Assembly (NCBI RefSeq): GCF_019649055.1
Contig: NW_026570222.1
Location: 2,604,001 to 2,668,000, forward strand
From: Paramacrobiotus metropolitanus
Lineage: Eukaryota; Tardigrada; Eutardigrada; Parachela; Macrobiotidae
Direction: 5' to 3'
DNA length: 64,000 nucleotides
Part shown: piece after piece, positions 41,157 to 53,804 of the stretch
Layout of the letters: each line of letters begins with the position of its first letter
Position numbering within the stretch: position 1 is the stretch's first letter
Program-made: the position numbers and the translations under genes
The notes under the pieces: model-generated
What the model saw: the letters and a program-made list of their open reading frames with translations, nothing else
Told to the model about the DNA's origin: nothing
Database searches by the model: none

Positions 41157-43208
41157 GACTGGGAATTTTCCTGAAAATCAAGCAACCGCTGAAAACAACC
41201 TTACGCTGTTTGTCTTCTGCAGGGATCACTATCTACGTTAAAACGCTGCATGCATTTTAATTGACATATACCTAATCAAATACGTTTACTATGTAGACGA
41301 AAGGCATATACAGTACTTTTGTGTTTACATATAGGCTTATAGCTAGCGATAAAACGTGGCAGCTACCTTTCCAGACAAAAAAAATATCTGCTGACAAAAA
41401 GCCTATAAATGGCAAGTTTACTACAATGCCACAACTAGGATCTCATCATTACGCTCTTGTGGCTACACAAATTTATCAGCACATACGAATTCTACTGAAT
41501 AGAGCTTAAAACAAATGTCATATGTTTTGACGAATTACAAAAAGATAACGCGGCATTGAAATTTAAATCGCATTGCACGTACAGCAAGTCTGTGAACTAC
41601 AAAACCGGAATTCGATCGGAAAGGAATTATGGAGATTTGGTTCTGGTGCTGCGTGACAATTGGCATGTGCGCAGTACTCACTTGCAAGCTAGTATTCCAT
41701 CTCTAATAGGTCAACAATTTGTTGTCCCGGAAACAGCCTGTTCGATCTTCGGCTGATCGCAATTATACACCGGCAAAAACGAGGTTACTCCATTATGCAC
41801 GCATCATGTTCATGGGCGTTGCGCAATGATTGTCCACGTCGGCCAAATTGCTGAGCGCGCTAATTTTTTGTGTAAAAAAGTACTGCCACTGATAGCAATC
41901 GGAATGGGATTTCTGCTACCAACAAATAAAGTTTCTATAGTTCTGCAGAATATTCTATCCGTACTTCGTCTATAACTATCATAATTAGGCGTCGCTTGCA
42001 TACCACATATCACAGTATGTAGTCCTTTTGTTTTTGTAGACGTTGTTTTTACAGCATGAAAACAGCATCCTGCATGATTATAGAAATGGCTTCAGTAACA
42101 CGGTAAAACAGTTGCAGCGAATATGTATCTGCTATTGTCACTGCACAGTTTGCTGACTTTCCAGAAATGTTGCAAACTAATTTTAAAGAGCGTTGTTAAC
42201 CTCTGAACCCTTCATACCTGTACACGCTATTGTTGCGATATGCTGCAACCGGCTTTCCGATAAGATTACGGTTCGGAAATTTGTCTGCACAAATTACAAT
42301 GTGATACCACGCTTTATGCTTACTTAATGGCAATGTATACCGTGGTACCTACTAAGCCATAACATCGTTGTGTTTGACGCAGCTAAACAATTTTATGGAG
42401 CACCGGCGCGCCCAGCAAGACTGAATACTGGAGATGCACCGCAAGGGGTTCGAAAGGCACAAAATTGTCATGTGTTTCGCATTAATATTCTGTTCTTCCT
42501 GCTTCCGCCTTGCGCGGTCTCGTGCCCGCGCGTACTGGAGAGGGAGAGCCACCTCCGTACACTAGCAGCTGATGAAATACTTCCACTTATTTTACAAAAG
42601 ACAATAACTTGAACAAATTAAAGTCAAGGGTAAACGTTATTTTATAATATACAACTTTCAATTTTACAAGCACTTTTGCATGCACTGTGGACTTTAATCG
42701 TAAAGTTAATCGAAACTGAGAAGGATCAAAGCGGTAGGACCATAGCACTAATAGAATTATTAAGTGACTGTGTACACTGTATGTAAATTAGCAATATAAG
42801 TAAAAATAATAGAAATTAAAGTAGAGTTATGCATAAACGGGTTCTGGTGTTACTGAAAATTCAAAACATTATTATCGTCAACAACCCGGGCGGATAGCAA
42901 GCAGACTGCCTGCATCTTGATGACTTGTAACCGCCCCCGTGGCGGCTGCTAAGAATGTAGTCTAGCAGGCAGTTTTGAAATTATTTTGAATTTTTTACTT
43001 CGGTTCTGGTAATCTGATTTTCCTTTTTTATCTAATTTGCTTCGTAATTATTGGTTTAGGTTCGTGCGCGTTTATGGACTATGATTATTCGCACAGTTAT
43101 TGAGCGTAACGTAACCGCGACGAGTAGTTTTTGACACCGTGCACAATAGAGCTGTGGAAGGTGATTACCTTGTATGTATATGCTAGCAGTAGCGGGAGCA
43201 GGATTGAC
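41157..43208. other. 2-kb divergent intergenic region
   Basis: Lies between the orphan membrane protein (minus) and HIKESHI (plus). Two unconvincing plus-strand frames occur (41556-41756 and 42370-42612). Near 42905-42973 is a potential structured element, listed separately. The HIKESHI promoter should be at the right end. Confidence 0.5.
42905..42973 (+). other. potential stem-loop RNA-like element
   Basis: Nine-base complementary arms ACTGCCTGC (42905-42913) and GCAGGCAGT (42965-42973) enclose a second hairpin CCGCC/GGCGG (42931-42935 with 42941-42945). TTGATGA at 42917-42923 resembles a snoRNA C box, but no D box (CTGA) is next to the closing stem. It may be a small structured RNA, a UTR element, or chance. 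Confidence 0.25.
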
Positions 43209-44322
43209 ATGGCCCAGCCATTATTTGGACTGATCATATCTGGAAGACCCGTAAGTTCTTTAACATTGATTTTTTAATGTAGGTATCGTTTCTGTTATGT
43301 AATGATTCTGGCATAATGATGCTGGTAAAGGAAAAAGCGTGACCGTGTATTTACTTTAAATCTGCGCAGTTCGGATTAGTAAGTAATTCAAACAGAGTTC
43401 ACGCTAATTTCGATGACATGGTCGACAGATTCAAATGCTGGAGCCGGTGGGGAACGATCCCAGCCAAGGCAAATTTATCACCGCCATACCGCAAGCAGAA
43501 TCAGTTAATCACATCGTTGTCTTCTTGTCTCAGCCAATCCCGGAAGGATTTGGTGCAGGAGGTAGGTTGCTACATGTCGCTCACACTAACTTGTAAGAAT
43601 AATAGTTGTTGATTGTGTAGTCGTTTTTTCGCTTGCTTTTATACAAATTGAGTTTGATTGACAATAGTAGTGACAATGAAATGAATTTGGTAAGGAGCTG
43701 AAATTTGCAATGTTGTATTTTCTTACAGTTTATTTCTCGTGGCCCGATGCCGCTGCAGACGGCGGCGGGCAGCAGTGGATTTTTTTGGGATTTTTATCGA
43801 ATCAGAAGCCGAGTGCTATTTACAAGATAGTCAAGCCCAAGAAAGACGACAGCACTGCAGGTGAGGTTAAAAGGAGTGCTGTAAACAGCTAACAACATGA
43901 ACTTATCATAATAGCGCTTTGAGCATAGTGTGCCTGTGTGCTTATCAACAAAACTTTATGAAAGTATCTTGTGACGATACTTTAACATTCATAATCACAT
44001 TTTTAAAGGTGTTCCTGGACAAACAACCGCTTTGACGCTGTTCGGAGGTGTTCCCTTTTCGAGTGTGGCTCAGCTGGGGATTTCCGTAGAAAGCCTCGCC
44101 GGTCTGTCCGCCATGGGTAATCCATCTACCGAAGCTTCCAACCGAAGTTCCAATGAAGAGTTTTGTACAAAAATGTTGGAGAATTTTTGCAATTATGCTG
44201 TTTCCTTTTCCGTGTCTAATCCTGCCAATCCCAACGAATCTTATGTTCCGCTGAAGGTTGTTACCAACTGGTACGAAACATTCAAAAGGAAATTCGCTGC
44301 CGATCCCAATTTTTGGAAATAG
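43209..44322 (+). CDS. HIKESHI: Hikeshi, Hsp70 nuclear import carrier
   Basis: Carrier that brings Hsp70 into the nucleus during heat stress, through binding to FG nucleoporins. Four exons: 43209-43250, 43429-43561, 43729-43860, 44009-44322; phases close to 206 residues (human 197). Seen: MAQPLFGLIISGRP, then QGKFITAIPQAESVNHIVVF, PIPEGFGAG, VYFSWPD, FLGFLSNQKPSAIYKI, FSSVAQLGISVESL, and the C-terminal WYETFKRKFAADPNFWK. The acceptor at 43427-43428 was chosen because the earlier frame hits a stop and because it gives GRPIQMLEPVG, matching the family. Convergent with the lipase gene. Confidence 0.95.
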
Positions 44323-44696
44323 TGATTTCCTGTTTTATGTTCGGCTTTAATGCTTCCGAGTTGTTATGCTTTACGTGTCCGCTCGGATTCACCATGTAAC
44401 GCGCGAATTTTACTCATTTTTCGATGCCGTGATTGTAACAGAATATGATAATTTTTGTTTTTCAAGTTATTTACCGCCAACGTTTTGTTCGAAATTGTAC
44501 CAGGCTTGGAAGGAGATGGGGTGCAGAGCCTATCTGTACAGTGTAAAGAGTTGCTGCGGAAAATTGTTATCAAGTACTCGCAACAATAGTCACTATAAAA
44601 GAATCTGACTTTTTTACAAAATTACAAGACATTCTTAAATTAAGGTACAGTTGAGCACAATATTACAAATGTACTGTGCTGACCAGTACTGTGCAA
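44323..44696. other. convergent 3' regions of HIKESHI and lipase
   Basis: 374 bases between two stop codons facing each other. Presumably both 3' UTRs. No separate gene. Confidence 0.5.
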
Positions 44697-47600
44697 TTAA
44701 AAGCGTGACACCAAATTTGCTCGCACGGGTTTCTCCTCTTCGACTCGGTTGGACGGCAGGCGGAAGTATGTGGTGACCTCATCCTGTGTTGTCAGCTCCA
44801 GATTGCCGTCGATAAACAGATAATGCCGTCGTATCCATTCCGTGGGATTGAGAATATTGAACCGGGCATCCCACTCGAAGGTCAATGCGACTACGCTGCC
44901 GAACTGCTGTGGAGTATGGAACAAGAAACCGTATTCCTGGCCGGGTTTGAACTCAGTTTCCCTAGAGTGACACCAGTGGAAACGTTAACGTTTATAGTCA
45001 ACACGAATCTCCGCTATCAAAGTGGATTAAACGAAATAAAAAAGGCAGATCTAAAGAAGAAAATCATGCAGTAGAAGTATTAAATGTTCTTGTAGTGTTG
45101 ACGAAAAAGACAGTCAAATACGAAAGCTGTGACTTTATTCAGTAAATTTAAGAATGCAGGCTGCGGCGTCTAAACTGTTATGCAATAGGTATATATTCTT
45201 ACTCAGCAGTTAGCTGGAAACGACTGCTGAATCCTTGCGATCCTTGAAGTGTCAGGTATACATGCCCTTCTTCCTATATATCAGGTTAAAAAGGTATTAT
45301 TTGCAAGATGTGCAATACATGTAGACAGGCCTGGGATGTTCTCAAAAGTAAAGTACTTCTCTAGAGTCGCTTGCCACGTTCTTTCCTTGTAACTTGAATT
45401 TTAAGCGGTAGGCATTGGCTGCAAAAAAAGGTATAATGGATTCGTCCCAGTTTCCGAGATGCCGACAACGCCGGCTGTGTGGGAAACACTACTTTCTGAA
45501 GTACACAGTAAGAATATCGAACTCACTGCAGTAGGATGGTCGATCCGTCGTGAAAGTGTAAAATGTTTTTTGCTGGACGTTTTCAGCAAGAGATGAATTC
45601 TGATGTTCGCCTAATTTGGAGCATCCTCCGTTCTTACAAGTGAAGCATTTTCCCTGAAGGAACTGTATAAAGAACAAACAACCATTTTGTTAAAGTTATT
45701 ATTTCTGTGGCACAGGAATATCTGCATACGCAGCTGCAAAACATACTTCTGCATAGCTGCTACAGTGGTAAGCGGTCAGTGGGCACTTGCGACGGTTGAT
45801 GGTTTCTAAAATAAAATTCTTTTAACATGTACCCGGGCAATGATTAGCTCGAAAAGTGGCTAATTTACAAAGCTAAAATATCAGCAATAGATAGGCAAAA
45901 AAGGCACCTGTAAAAACGGCCAATGCTCGATAATGGTTGCACATGACAGCCTGGTACCCGGTCTGAGTAACTGTCGCCGCAGTGTCTGAATATAAAGTGC
46001 ATATGAAACATCAACAATCAGAATAATTTGTGCTATGTTTTGATGTAACTATTATTAGTAAAATTAATAGTATATAATATTAACTAAAAAGAACGTACAT
46101 AATTCTTTTTCAATTTCTTAAAAGATTGGACAAAGTATAGCGATGAAAAGAGCCGCAAATATCCTGGCTATACGTATTACGTCGTACCGAAGGAGGAAGT
46201 GTTGAATGAGGTTGGTCCACTAATTATCGTGCTAATCAAACTGTAATCAATAAAATAAACAATTTACCTATAATGACAAAATTCAACTCTGAGTGTTTCT
46301 GGTGGCAAATAATTTGAATATCACAAGCCTAGGTATTCGTTATTACGTTAAAGGTAAAGATCACCTATGAAACAAACTGTAGTACTATTTGTATTACACG
46401 CCTATTTGCAATTGTGTATACTTTGTACTGTCTGAAGCTAACAATTTACGTCTTATTCATGAAATAACTTTGTTTTGTATAAATATTTTAAGAATTATTA
46501 ACGTACATACCTCTGATCACATCCAGGCTGGTCCGAGCCTCCGTTAACATGAAAGTCTGTAAACCAAAACGAAAGTGCTGCTATAAAACTAAATTGTCTA
46601 GAACTTGTTTATGACTAACTTAAATGTCCCATGTTTTGCGTGCTTCCGAAGGCCATTTGTAGAATTGACTGCAAACAAATCGAAACAGTCAGTACTCGGT
46701 ACTGCATTCAAATAATCCTGCTCGAAAAGGTAATGCATTATTGCACAACACCCACTCCAGCGTCCGTAACGATTGTGTCCACCACTTCGGCATCCGACGG
46801 ATCCAAACGAACAAAATTAGGCATATTTTGGAAATACATTCCTGCAACAACATCCACCGGTTTTAAGCACACTCTCTGCATAAAACCTAGCGGTTTACTG
46901 TGATTGCAATCTGTCTTCAGTTTACTACATTACCGGCTGGATCGATGCCGGTGATCCTGGCGACCTTAGTTCCGTTTTTCCCGACATCTGCCCCGATATA
47001 GCCAACGACTTGGGCTCCCAAACTATGCACAGTTAAAAAATTTAAAGCAAATAAAGCGTAAACCTGTTCAGAAACAGCGGGTAGTGTTACAGTATGCATG
47101 GTGTTCACAGTGCAATCAGGCATTACGTTTAGCCTGCATGCTAAGAAAGGGTCGTGTCAACGGATTTATAATATTTCAAAAGAAATATTTATATTTATGC
47201 AAAAAAAAAGAAGAGAAAAATTTGCAGTGCAAAAGAGTGCGGTAATTACAGTACCTGTGTCCGATCAAGTGAACTCTGGATGGACTGTAGTTGTAATCAC
47301 TTCGAAGCAGCTTGACAAATTTGGCCACATATGCTCCCAATAAGCGAGCATTTGCGGCAGCCTGCACCAGTGGCGGAGTATTCGCGGTCGCTGAAAATTA
47401 ACTTTTTATGAATATATATCGCTCTGAATTTATGAATATATCGCTTTTTATGAATATATATTTTATATATCGCTCTATACCTAAGGCACGCTATAGTTCC
47501 GGTATTGTTTGTGGTTTCTTTTACCTATAAGCCATAAGGCTAACGAATACAAAAAGTCCCTTGAGTAAGACTTTGGGCTAACAGTTTACTGTAAGGAGTG

Positions 47601-48239
47601 GGTAACATCTAGATCTGACGATAAAATATTAAATTAAACTTACACCAGTACACGCGAATAACGTTAACATCGGCATCTTCCAGATATGCTGTCTTCACGT
47701 CCTGGAGAAAAAAAAACATCAGTTCAGTATTAGGAAATAGATAGATAGCAGCTTGCTTATTAACGTTGTTATTATTTTGACAGATCTTGTATGGTTGGAA
47801 ATCTTACAGCCCACCAGCTCCAAGCGTAGTTATCCGTGAAACCATGAACAATAATTTTTGTGTCCTTATCAAACTGAAATCCAGATTCGGTTATGCTGGG
47901 CTGCCGGTAAGGATCGATGATTGTTGTGGTATCAGGATTACTGCGGGTGTTGAGATGCAGTCGGAATCGGCTCAGGTGGTCACAGTTAGGTAAGGAACTT
48001 ATTGGCCTACGTAGAGTAGAAAAATTCATCTGTATATCATGCATGGCCGTGGTAGTTTTTTCTTACTTTAAACCGCAGTAAACAACGTGGAATAACATGA
48101 TTTACCTGTTAATTACATGAAACCATCCGTCGTTGTTGAAACAGCCTAAATCCGCACAACAGACTTCCGGCGCTGCATAACAAATACCAGCTAACATTGA
48201 CCCTAATAGGGTACCAACCAAAATCGCTTCGCGTTTCAT
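44697..48239 (-). CDS. pancreatic-type triacylglycerol lipase with PLAT domain
   Basis: Secreted lipase of the PNLIP family. Exons: 48239-48106, 48006-47808, 47701-47644, 47390-47255, 47022-46934, 46841-46747, 46668-46620, 46556-46511, 45985-45908, 45805-45747, 45662-45527, 45418-45357, 45273-45203, 44961-44697; about 490 residues. Signal peptide at the start (ILVGTLLGSMLAGICYA), then EVCCADLGCF, FDKDTKIIVHGFTDN, nucleophile motif VHLIGHSLGAQVVGYIG with catalytic Ser, Asp in ITGIDPAG, FVRLDPSDAEVVD, and catalytic His in CNHYRA. The end is a PLAT beta-sandwich (EGHVYLTLQG, FGSVVALTFEW). All three triad residues are present, so it is probably active. The junction 46511/45985 does not agree in phase: either a small exon was missed or there is an indel. 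The donor of exon 6 is approximate. Confidence 0.9.
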
Positions 48240-49436
48240 GATGAAGGAGGCTGATGCAACCGATTAGCACTGAACAACAGCTGCTGCAGTTAAAAACGAA
48301 GAACTAGAGTTGAATCCTGTGGATGCTAAACCTTTAGCGTAAATTTATATAAATTCTGGCAGATCGCCATAATATTGTCACCCTGCACTGCCATTGTTAC
48401 TGCGTCTGATAAGGCTGATACGACTTTTACCACACAGTGAGCACCGCTAATACGAATGCTCATCACAATTAATTGGCTACTATACGGAAGCGGTTCAGGT
48501 GTGTGTCCATTGTTGTGGTGCACTGTAAATATGGACTGTGACTAAAAGTTCAAAGTGGAAGTAGCATCGACTTATTAATTTTTATCGGCCCATGTACAAG
48601 TGCACATACAGACTCTGTATATAATTCGGTTAATTCTCGACTGTTTGTGCAAAGGTCACCGATATCCGGTTCTGCGTCACAGCTCCAGCAAGACACAATT
48701 AAATACTAAGATCCCAAATTTTTTATGTTTTTTACGACCTTAGAAAAGTCGTCATATTAAAATTCAACGATAATTTGCTTAAGCTCTTAATTAACCGTGG
48801 TCGTTTAACGATAGCGCGTGAATATTTTTTTCCAGATCTGCCTATGCAAAATGCTTCGCGAGGGAAAGTATGGCTCAAGATATCATTAATTCAGACCATG
48901 TTTCCGAATTTGTTTATATATTAGGTTTTTAAGTAAATTCTAGCATGGTCTGTGTATGTAGTTATATACACAGACCATGATTCTAGGGTAGCCTTTTGCC
49001 GTGAGTAAATCTGTGACGTATTTCCGGTGCGCCGCCAACCGCCCGTTCCGCTGGTAAGTGTGTATTTTGAAGTGTCATGACTACAGTATGAGTCAACTCA
49101 GTCAATCGATGAATCGTTTTCGGACTATCATCGCAATGTTGTTCCGCGGCGTAAACCAGTCTAATAAAATTGGTGCGAGCAACTAGCAAGTTTTAATTGT
49201 AAAGTTTTCTTTAAAATACTATACTTACTTATTTGATGTGTCTCGCTAAAAAAGTCGTACTTACTACTGACAAACCTTATAGGCTTGTTGCTGCAGAACG
49301 TAATATTTTGCGAAGTCATTATAAATTATGGAGAAAGAGCTGTTTATTAGTTTCTGGTAACTTTGTCTTTCGTCGTACTTACTACCGTGATTGTGATACT
49401 CCAGGCATTTCGAGTGTGAATTCTTAATTCTTGTGA
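48240..49436. other. 1.2-kb divergent intergenic region
   Basis: Upstream of both the lipase (minus) and the GDPD1-type gene (plus). It contains an inverted repeat at 48944-48979. A short minus-strand frame (48983-49189) is not convincing. No other feature. Confidence 0.5.
48944..48979. repeat. inverted repeat, 14-base arms
   Basis: CATGGTCTGTGTAT at 48944-48957 is the exact reverse complement of 48966-48979, with an 8-base loop. A third partial copy (CAGACCATG) lies at about 48892-48900. Confidence 0.7.
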
Positions 49437-52337
49437 ATGGAAGTAGATGGAGTAAACAACAATTCCCTTCTGAACTCAACGACGGGAGATCCTGACTCGG
49501 ACAATCTGAACAGTACCTGCTGGCTGTGTCCGGGAATGATCGCTCTAGCTGTCATCTCTGGTTATGTATTGTCCTCAGTGTTTTTCCTCAAGTTTCCCAT
49601 CCTTTATCGAAAGAAACAACAGGCTTTCCGATGTGTTCATATTAGCCATCGCGGAGGTAACTTGATCACGGTCGTAGCGATACTCGCTTTTTCTGTGTAG
49701 CGTGTGAATCTCCGCATGCAGCTTCGAGATCGTATTTGAAGGCGAAATAACTAGGTATTTAATATTAATGATGATATGCAGGGGCGGGAGAGAACCTGGA
49801 GAATACGATGACGGCATTTCGCCAGTAGGTGGACTGCGCCTGCCTACCCATGAATCAGCAAAATTACTTATTTGCGTTGTGTTTTTAGTGCATTGTCGAC
49901 CGGTACCCATATGCTGGAGTTGGGTAAGACCGGATTAACAACGACAGACTTGTTTAATTCAGCTGGATTGGACACTCGTTGTGTTGTAGATTGCCATTTA
50001 TCCAAGGATGGGCAAGTCGTGGTCGCACACGATGGTTTGCTGCTGCGGCCGTGCGGTCGTTCTGTGCGCATCGCCGAAACAGACTACTGTGATCTGCCGC
50101 CGTTAAAAAAAGCGCTGACTTTGGATTTCAAAAAAAGTAAGCCATTCCGGTCGATCTCTGTGAATTTAATTTAATCTGAAACTTCGAAACTCTCTTTAAA
50201 TTCTTGTGATTAATTAGTATAGTCTTGGGGATTACAAAATTAACATTAGAATTGGTTGTAAGGGATTTATTAATTATTAACGTATTAATGGATTTATTGA
50301 TATGGTTGAATGCACAACATTATTTTCGCAGTTTTACCCTTAACAAATGATAAGAATATGTTGCGTACGGACGGGTATAATGTCGTGCGTTTCCTGTCGG
50401 TGACGTTGGGTGTTGGATACGTAACTGTTGGGTGTTGCCGTCTTATGTATTCTGATTGTCGCTCGCGATTTATCAGCAGCATAATTTATTGGGAGAATCA
50501 CATAACGTCGCTATAAATCAGTGTACGTTTTCGCCTTTTAGCATGTTTTTCTTTGTGAACAGTATAACTGCTACGTGGTCTGTAGGCTTTATAATTTCTC
50601 GTGCATTGTTTTCGGTAGATGTTGGTAAGTAGTTGTACCAGCCTGCAGAATGGCTGGCCATTACCGGTTTAGAAATCTTTGGTTCAGTGTGTCATGTGAT
50701 TTGTTTGTCGCAATACTGTATTTTACGACTTTTTGCAGAATTCACTTGTATGGCCCAAAATGGCGACAGGAAGATGCCGTTACTACGAGAAGTGTTTCAA
50801 GAATTTCCTGACGTGGTAGTAAATGTTGATATTAAAGAAAACAATGACGAACTCATCAGCAAGGTATGGGTTTTTGTGGGTGAGGTTTGCCTGTTTCCTA
50901 TGAAAAGAAATCTGGCTGTGCACACCACCATCAGATGAGCAGCGGTGATCGATCAAAATAGGACTAGTGATGCTTATGATTAAAAAATTCAATCCGGTCT
51001 TCGACTCTAGGCTTTACCTTGTTTGCGTTCTTTTTTATGTGTGCAATACAAAGTCTGTTATATTATTGAGTTTACGCGATGATGTTAAGAAATGTGAACT
51101 TGCAGGTATCAGATCTGGTTAAGGAATTCAAGCGGGAGCATTTGACCGTTTGGGGCAATTTCCGCGATCTCATTACGCAGAAATGTTATCATGAAGTGAG
51201 TGGATCTTTCTTTTTTAATTTGCTTGTATTCAGTTGCTTTAATATTCTCTCTCGCCAGAATCCGCACATACCTCTCCTGTTTTCCATCAAACGCGTTGTG
51301 GCAACTGTAGCTCTGTTCTACACTGGCTTACTGCCATTTCTGCCCATCAAAGAACAGTTCTTTGAAGTGTGCATGCCTTCCATTTTTTTGGAGTAAGTAA
51401 TCTTGCAGAATGCCCAAATGCATATCTTGCAGGTAGTTTTCGTGAATGTACTCCTACTTATTTGCTTACTGCCCGTTGTCGTCGCGCCAGTTTGAAATAC
51501 CACTGAAGCTCACTTCACATGCGTAGCGGCGCATCTTTTATTTGTATTAATGTTTATTTTGTGATTTGGTACTTTCAGTCAGGACACGAATTTCGAAATA
51601 GCAAAGCGATCGACACGATTCTATGTGTGGTTTATTGACAAGTATGTGATAGTGGATGGTATTCAGATTTCTTTATGCTGATATTCAATGCTGATGCACG
51701 ATTTTACAGGATTCTAATGCGGAAATCGCTGTTCGACCATTTGAGAAAGCGGGGCATCCAGGTGAGTGCTGCGTAGATTCTGCCGACGAAGCTGTGTTCT
51801 GTTTTGGCCACGTGTAAGTGTAAGTTTTCCGTTTAAGGCCGCATTACTGGGGATATTAAAACGTGATCGTGAAATATATGAGTGTAGACCGCGGTTTAAA
51901 TGGAAATATCCTAACCGGGTGGTAAACTGAAAATAGAGGCGTACGTTTGTTAACTACTGGTATATGTTTGCACTTCACAGACTTTAAGCTTTTTGAAATA
52001 ATGATATTTTAGTTTATCTTACGTGCGCTACTACAAGTCCGGATGGATGGCAAAAAAATATAAGTGTTTGGTTATTCGGTGCATTTGGCAGATAATTATT
52101 ATCACAAGGTCATGCGTGTCTAGATGCGCACTCAATGTTAGTTGGTTATTATGAACAGTGCATTTAAACATTTCAGTAAAATGATTTCGCTTGTAGGTGT
52201 ACATTTGGGTATTGAACACTGAAGACGAATTTCGACGGGCTTTCGCTCTGGGCGCTGACGGTGTCATGACAGACTTTCCAACTCGACTGCGGGAATTCTT
52301 GGATGAAAATCCCCATTATATTACTGTGAAAGCCTAG
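49437..52337 (+). CDS. GDPD1: GDPD1/GDE4-type glycerophosphodiester phosphodiesterase (lysophospholipase D)
   Basis: Membrane enzyme of the GDPD family; GDE4-type members hydrolyse lysophospholipids and N-acyl species to (lyso)phosphatidic acids. Ten exons: 49437-49656, 49782-49824, 49889-49923, 49990-50136, 50739-50863, 51106-51195, 51259-51392, 51579-51641, 51710-51761, 52197-52337; 349 residues. An N-terminal TM (GMIALAVISGYVLSSVFFL) precedes the barrel. Catalytic and metal motifs: SHRGGAGENLENT, LDCHLSKDGQVVVAHD, NVDIKENN. Then LTVWGNFRDLITQKCY, FYTGLLPFLPIKEQFFE (the hydrophobic insert typical of GDPD1/3), IQVYIWVLNTEDEF and GADGVMTDFPTRL. No break. The N terminus is about 30 residues longer than the human protein. 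Confidence 0.94.
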
Positions 52338-52701
52338 TTAGTCAATGCTACTGTAATTTACTTAATTTATTGACCAAACGGGATGTACAGTATGTAGAAA
52401 ATTTGCCTCTTTTGATGTTCCTCGGTGAGTGATAAAGTTTTATACTGGCGCTGTGACTTTAGCGGTTCACTGGAACTGCTCGAATTGTCGTAAATAGGAG
52501 TAAAAGTTGGCGGTGATGTTTTCTTGTCTGTAAGGAGACGTTGCCTAGCACTGTAGATGAGCGAAAGCAGACTTTCGAGTACACAAAACTATTCCCTATA
52601 ACGTTTCTTCCATTTTTCACAACGACAGCTTTTTGTGCATCTTCTAACTGTTAGTGCAAGAATTTACAAAGTGACCAAAAACACAAATTATAACAACAAT
52701 T

Positions 52702-53557
52702 ATGGAAACCGCAACGGAAGATAATCCGAAGTATCACGATCTTGTGAATACTTTAAATGGCGACGTACAAAATTTGCGGACGATAAATCGAGGTAGGACT
52801 CCAAAGAAAAGATAACTGACAACTGAATTCACGGTACGAGAACTTATATAATGTAAATTCCTTGCTACGCGCAGTGGTTCACTGCGACCGAAACGAGTAA
52901 ACCAACCCGAACGAGTAAACAGTACTACTAAACACTTAACGAGTAATGCTACCATTACCATGCTTCTTGTACATAAGGTGCAAGTTTCGAGCGATTTCGC
53001 CAGTGTTGTTAGCTAACGAACGAGATATTCAATGTTAGGGCCAAAACTGTCTCGCATCTACAGATGTGATTCTTCAGCTGATAGCTCTCGATCAGAAGGA
53101 AAAGTTGCAAAGCCCGGCCGTTCCACCCCTTGTTCCGTCAGCAAATAGACTGGAACTGGACAAACTACGCGAAGACGGACAAAAACTGGAGGAAGAACTG
53201 ACCACACAGCAGAGCATAATCAGTGACCTTCTATCCCATATCTCCAAAATTCAGACCGATGAAAACAGCATAAGGGATCAGCTGGCGACAGAAAAACTAC
53301 TGATCGAGCAACTGACCAAACAACGCGATGAACTACGAAGCGTTTTAGAGGAAAAAGGTCTAATTGTTCCCGGGGAAAACGCCGCACTGACGATATCGAA
53401 AAGTGCTTCCAGCAAGGGCTCAATATCCAAGCCCAAACATCCCAAACCAAAATCATTTTTCAAATTCCTCTCTAATTCGGAAAAGAGTAAAAAATCTAAT
53501 GCTTCAGCACAAAACTCAGATTACTCTTTTGGGTCGCGAACCGAAAGATTCTCATAA
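52702..53557 (+). CDS. coiled-coil protein of unknown function, 194 aa
   Basis: Two exons, 52702-52792 and 53064-53557, joined in phase. The first begins METATEDNPKYHDL. The second carries a heptad-like coiled coil of about 80 residues (LDKLREDGQKLEEELTTQQS through LIEQLTKQRDELRSVLEE), then a basic Ser/Lys/Pro-rich tail (KPKHPKPKSFFKFL) with no TM or signal peptide. I do not recognise the family. Possibly a cytoskeletal or membrane-associated adaptor, but nothing in the sequence decides this. It converges on mL37 with 247 bases between the stop codons. Confidence 0.7.
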
Positions 53558-53804
53558 GCAGACCGGCAATGTGCCTCTGATGACGGAGGGTTAAGTTACT
53601 GTAATTTCAGCTTGCATGGTGAGTAGAAAAATGGAAATCTGATCGAAAATAATTTTATAACAGTCATTCTTTTTAAATTTATATTTGAACATTTCATGCC
53701 CAGGGGAGATACATTCCCGGTCAGGGACGCCACGCGAGTTGCGTTATCGACAAGCGTCATAAAAACGTTCAATTAACACGTCATTATAAACAACAAAAAA
53801 CTTT

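Noticed and set aside
42400-42460. tRNA-like B box (GGGTTCGAAAGG)
   Set aside because: The B-box end does not fit the consensus CC, no A box at proper distance and no acceptor stem pairing.
42370-42612. Plus-strand 80-residue frame with a hydrophobic stretch
   Set aside because: Starts with TTG, no splice context, and composition is explained by a local GC patch.
42905-42973. SECIS or C/D snoRNA interpretation of the stem structure
   Set aside because: No opposing GA quartet for SECIS and no CTGA D box beside the closing stem; left as an unnamed element.
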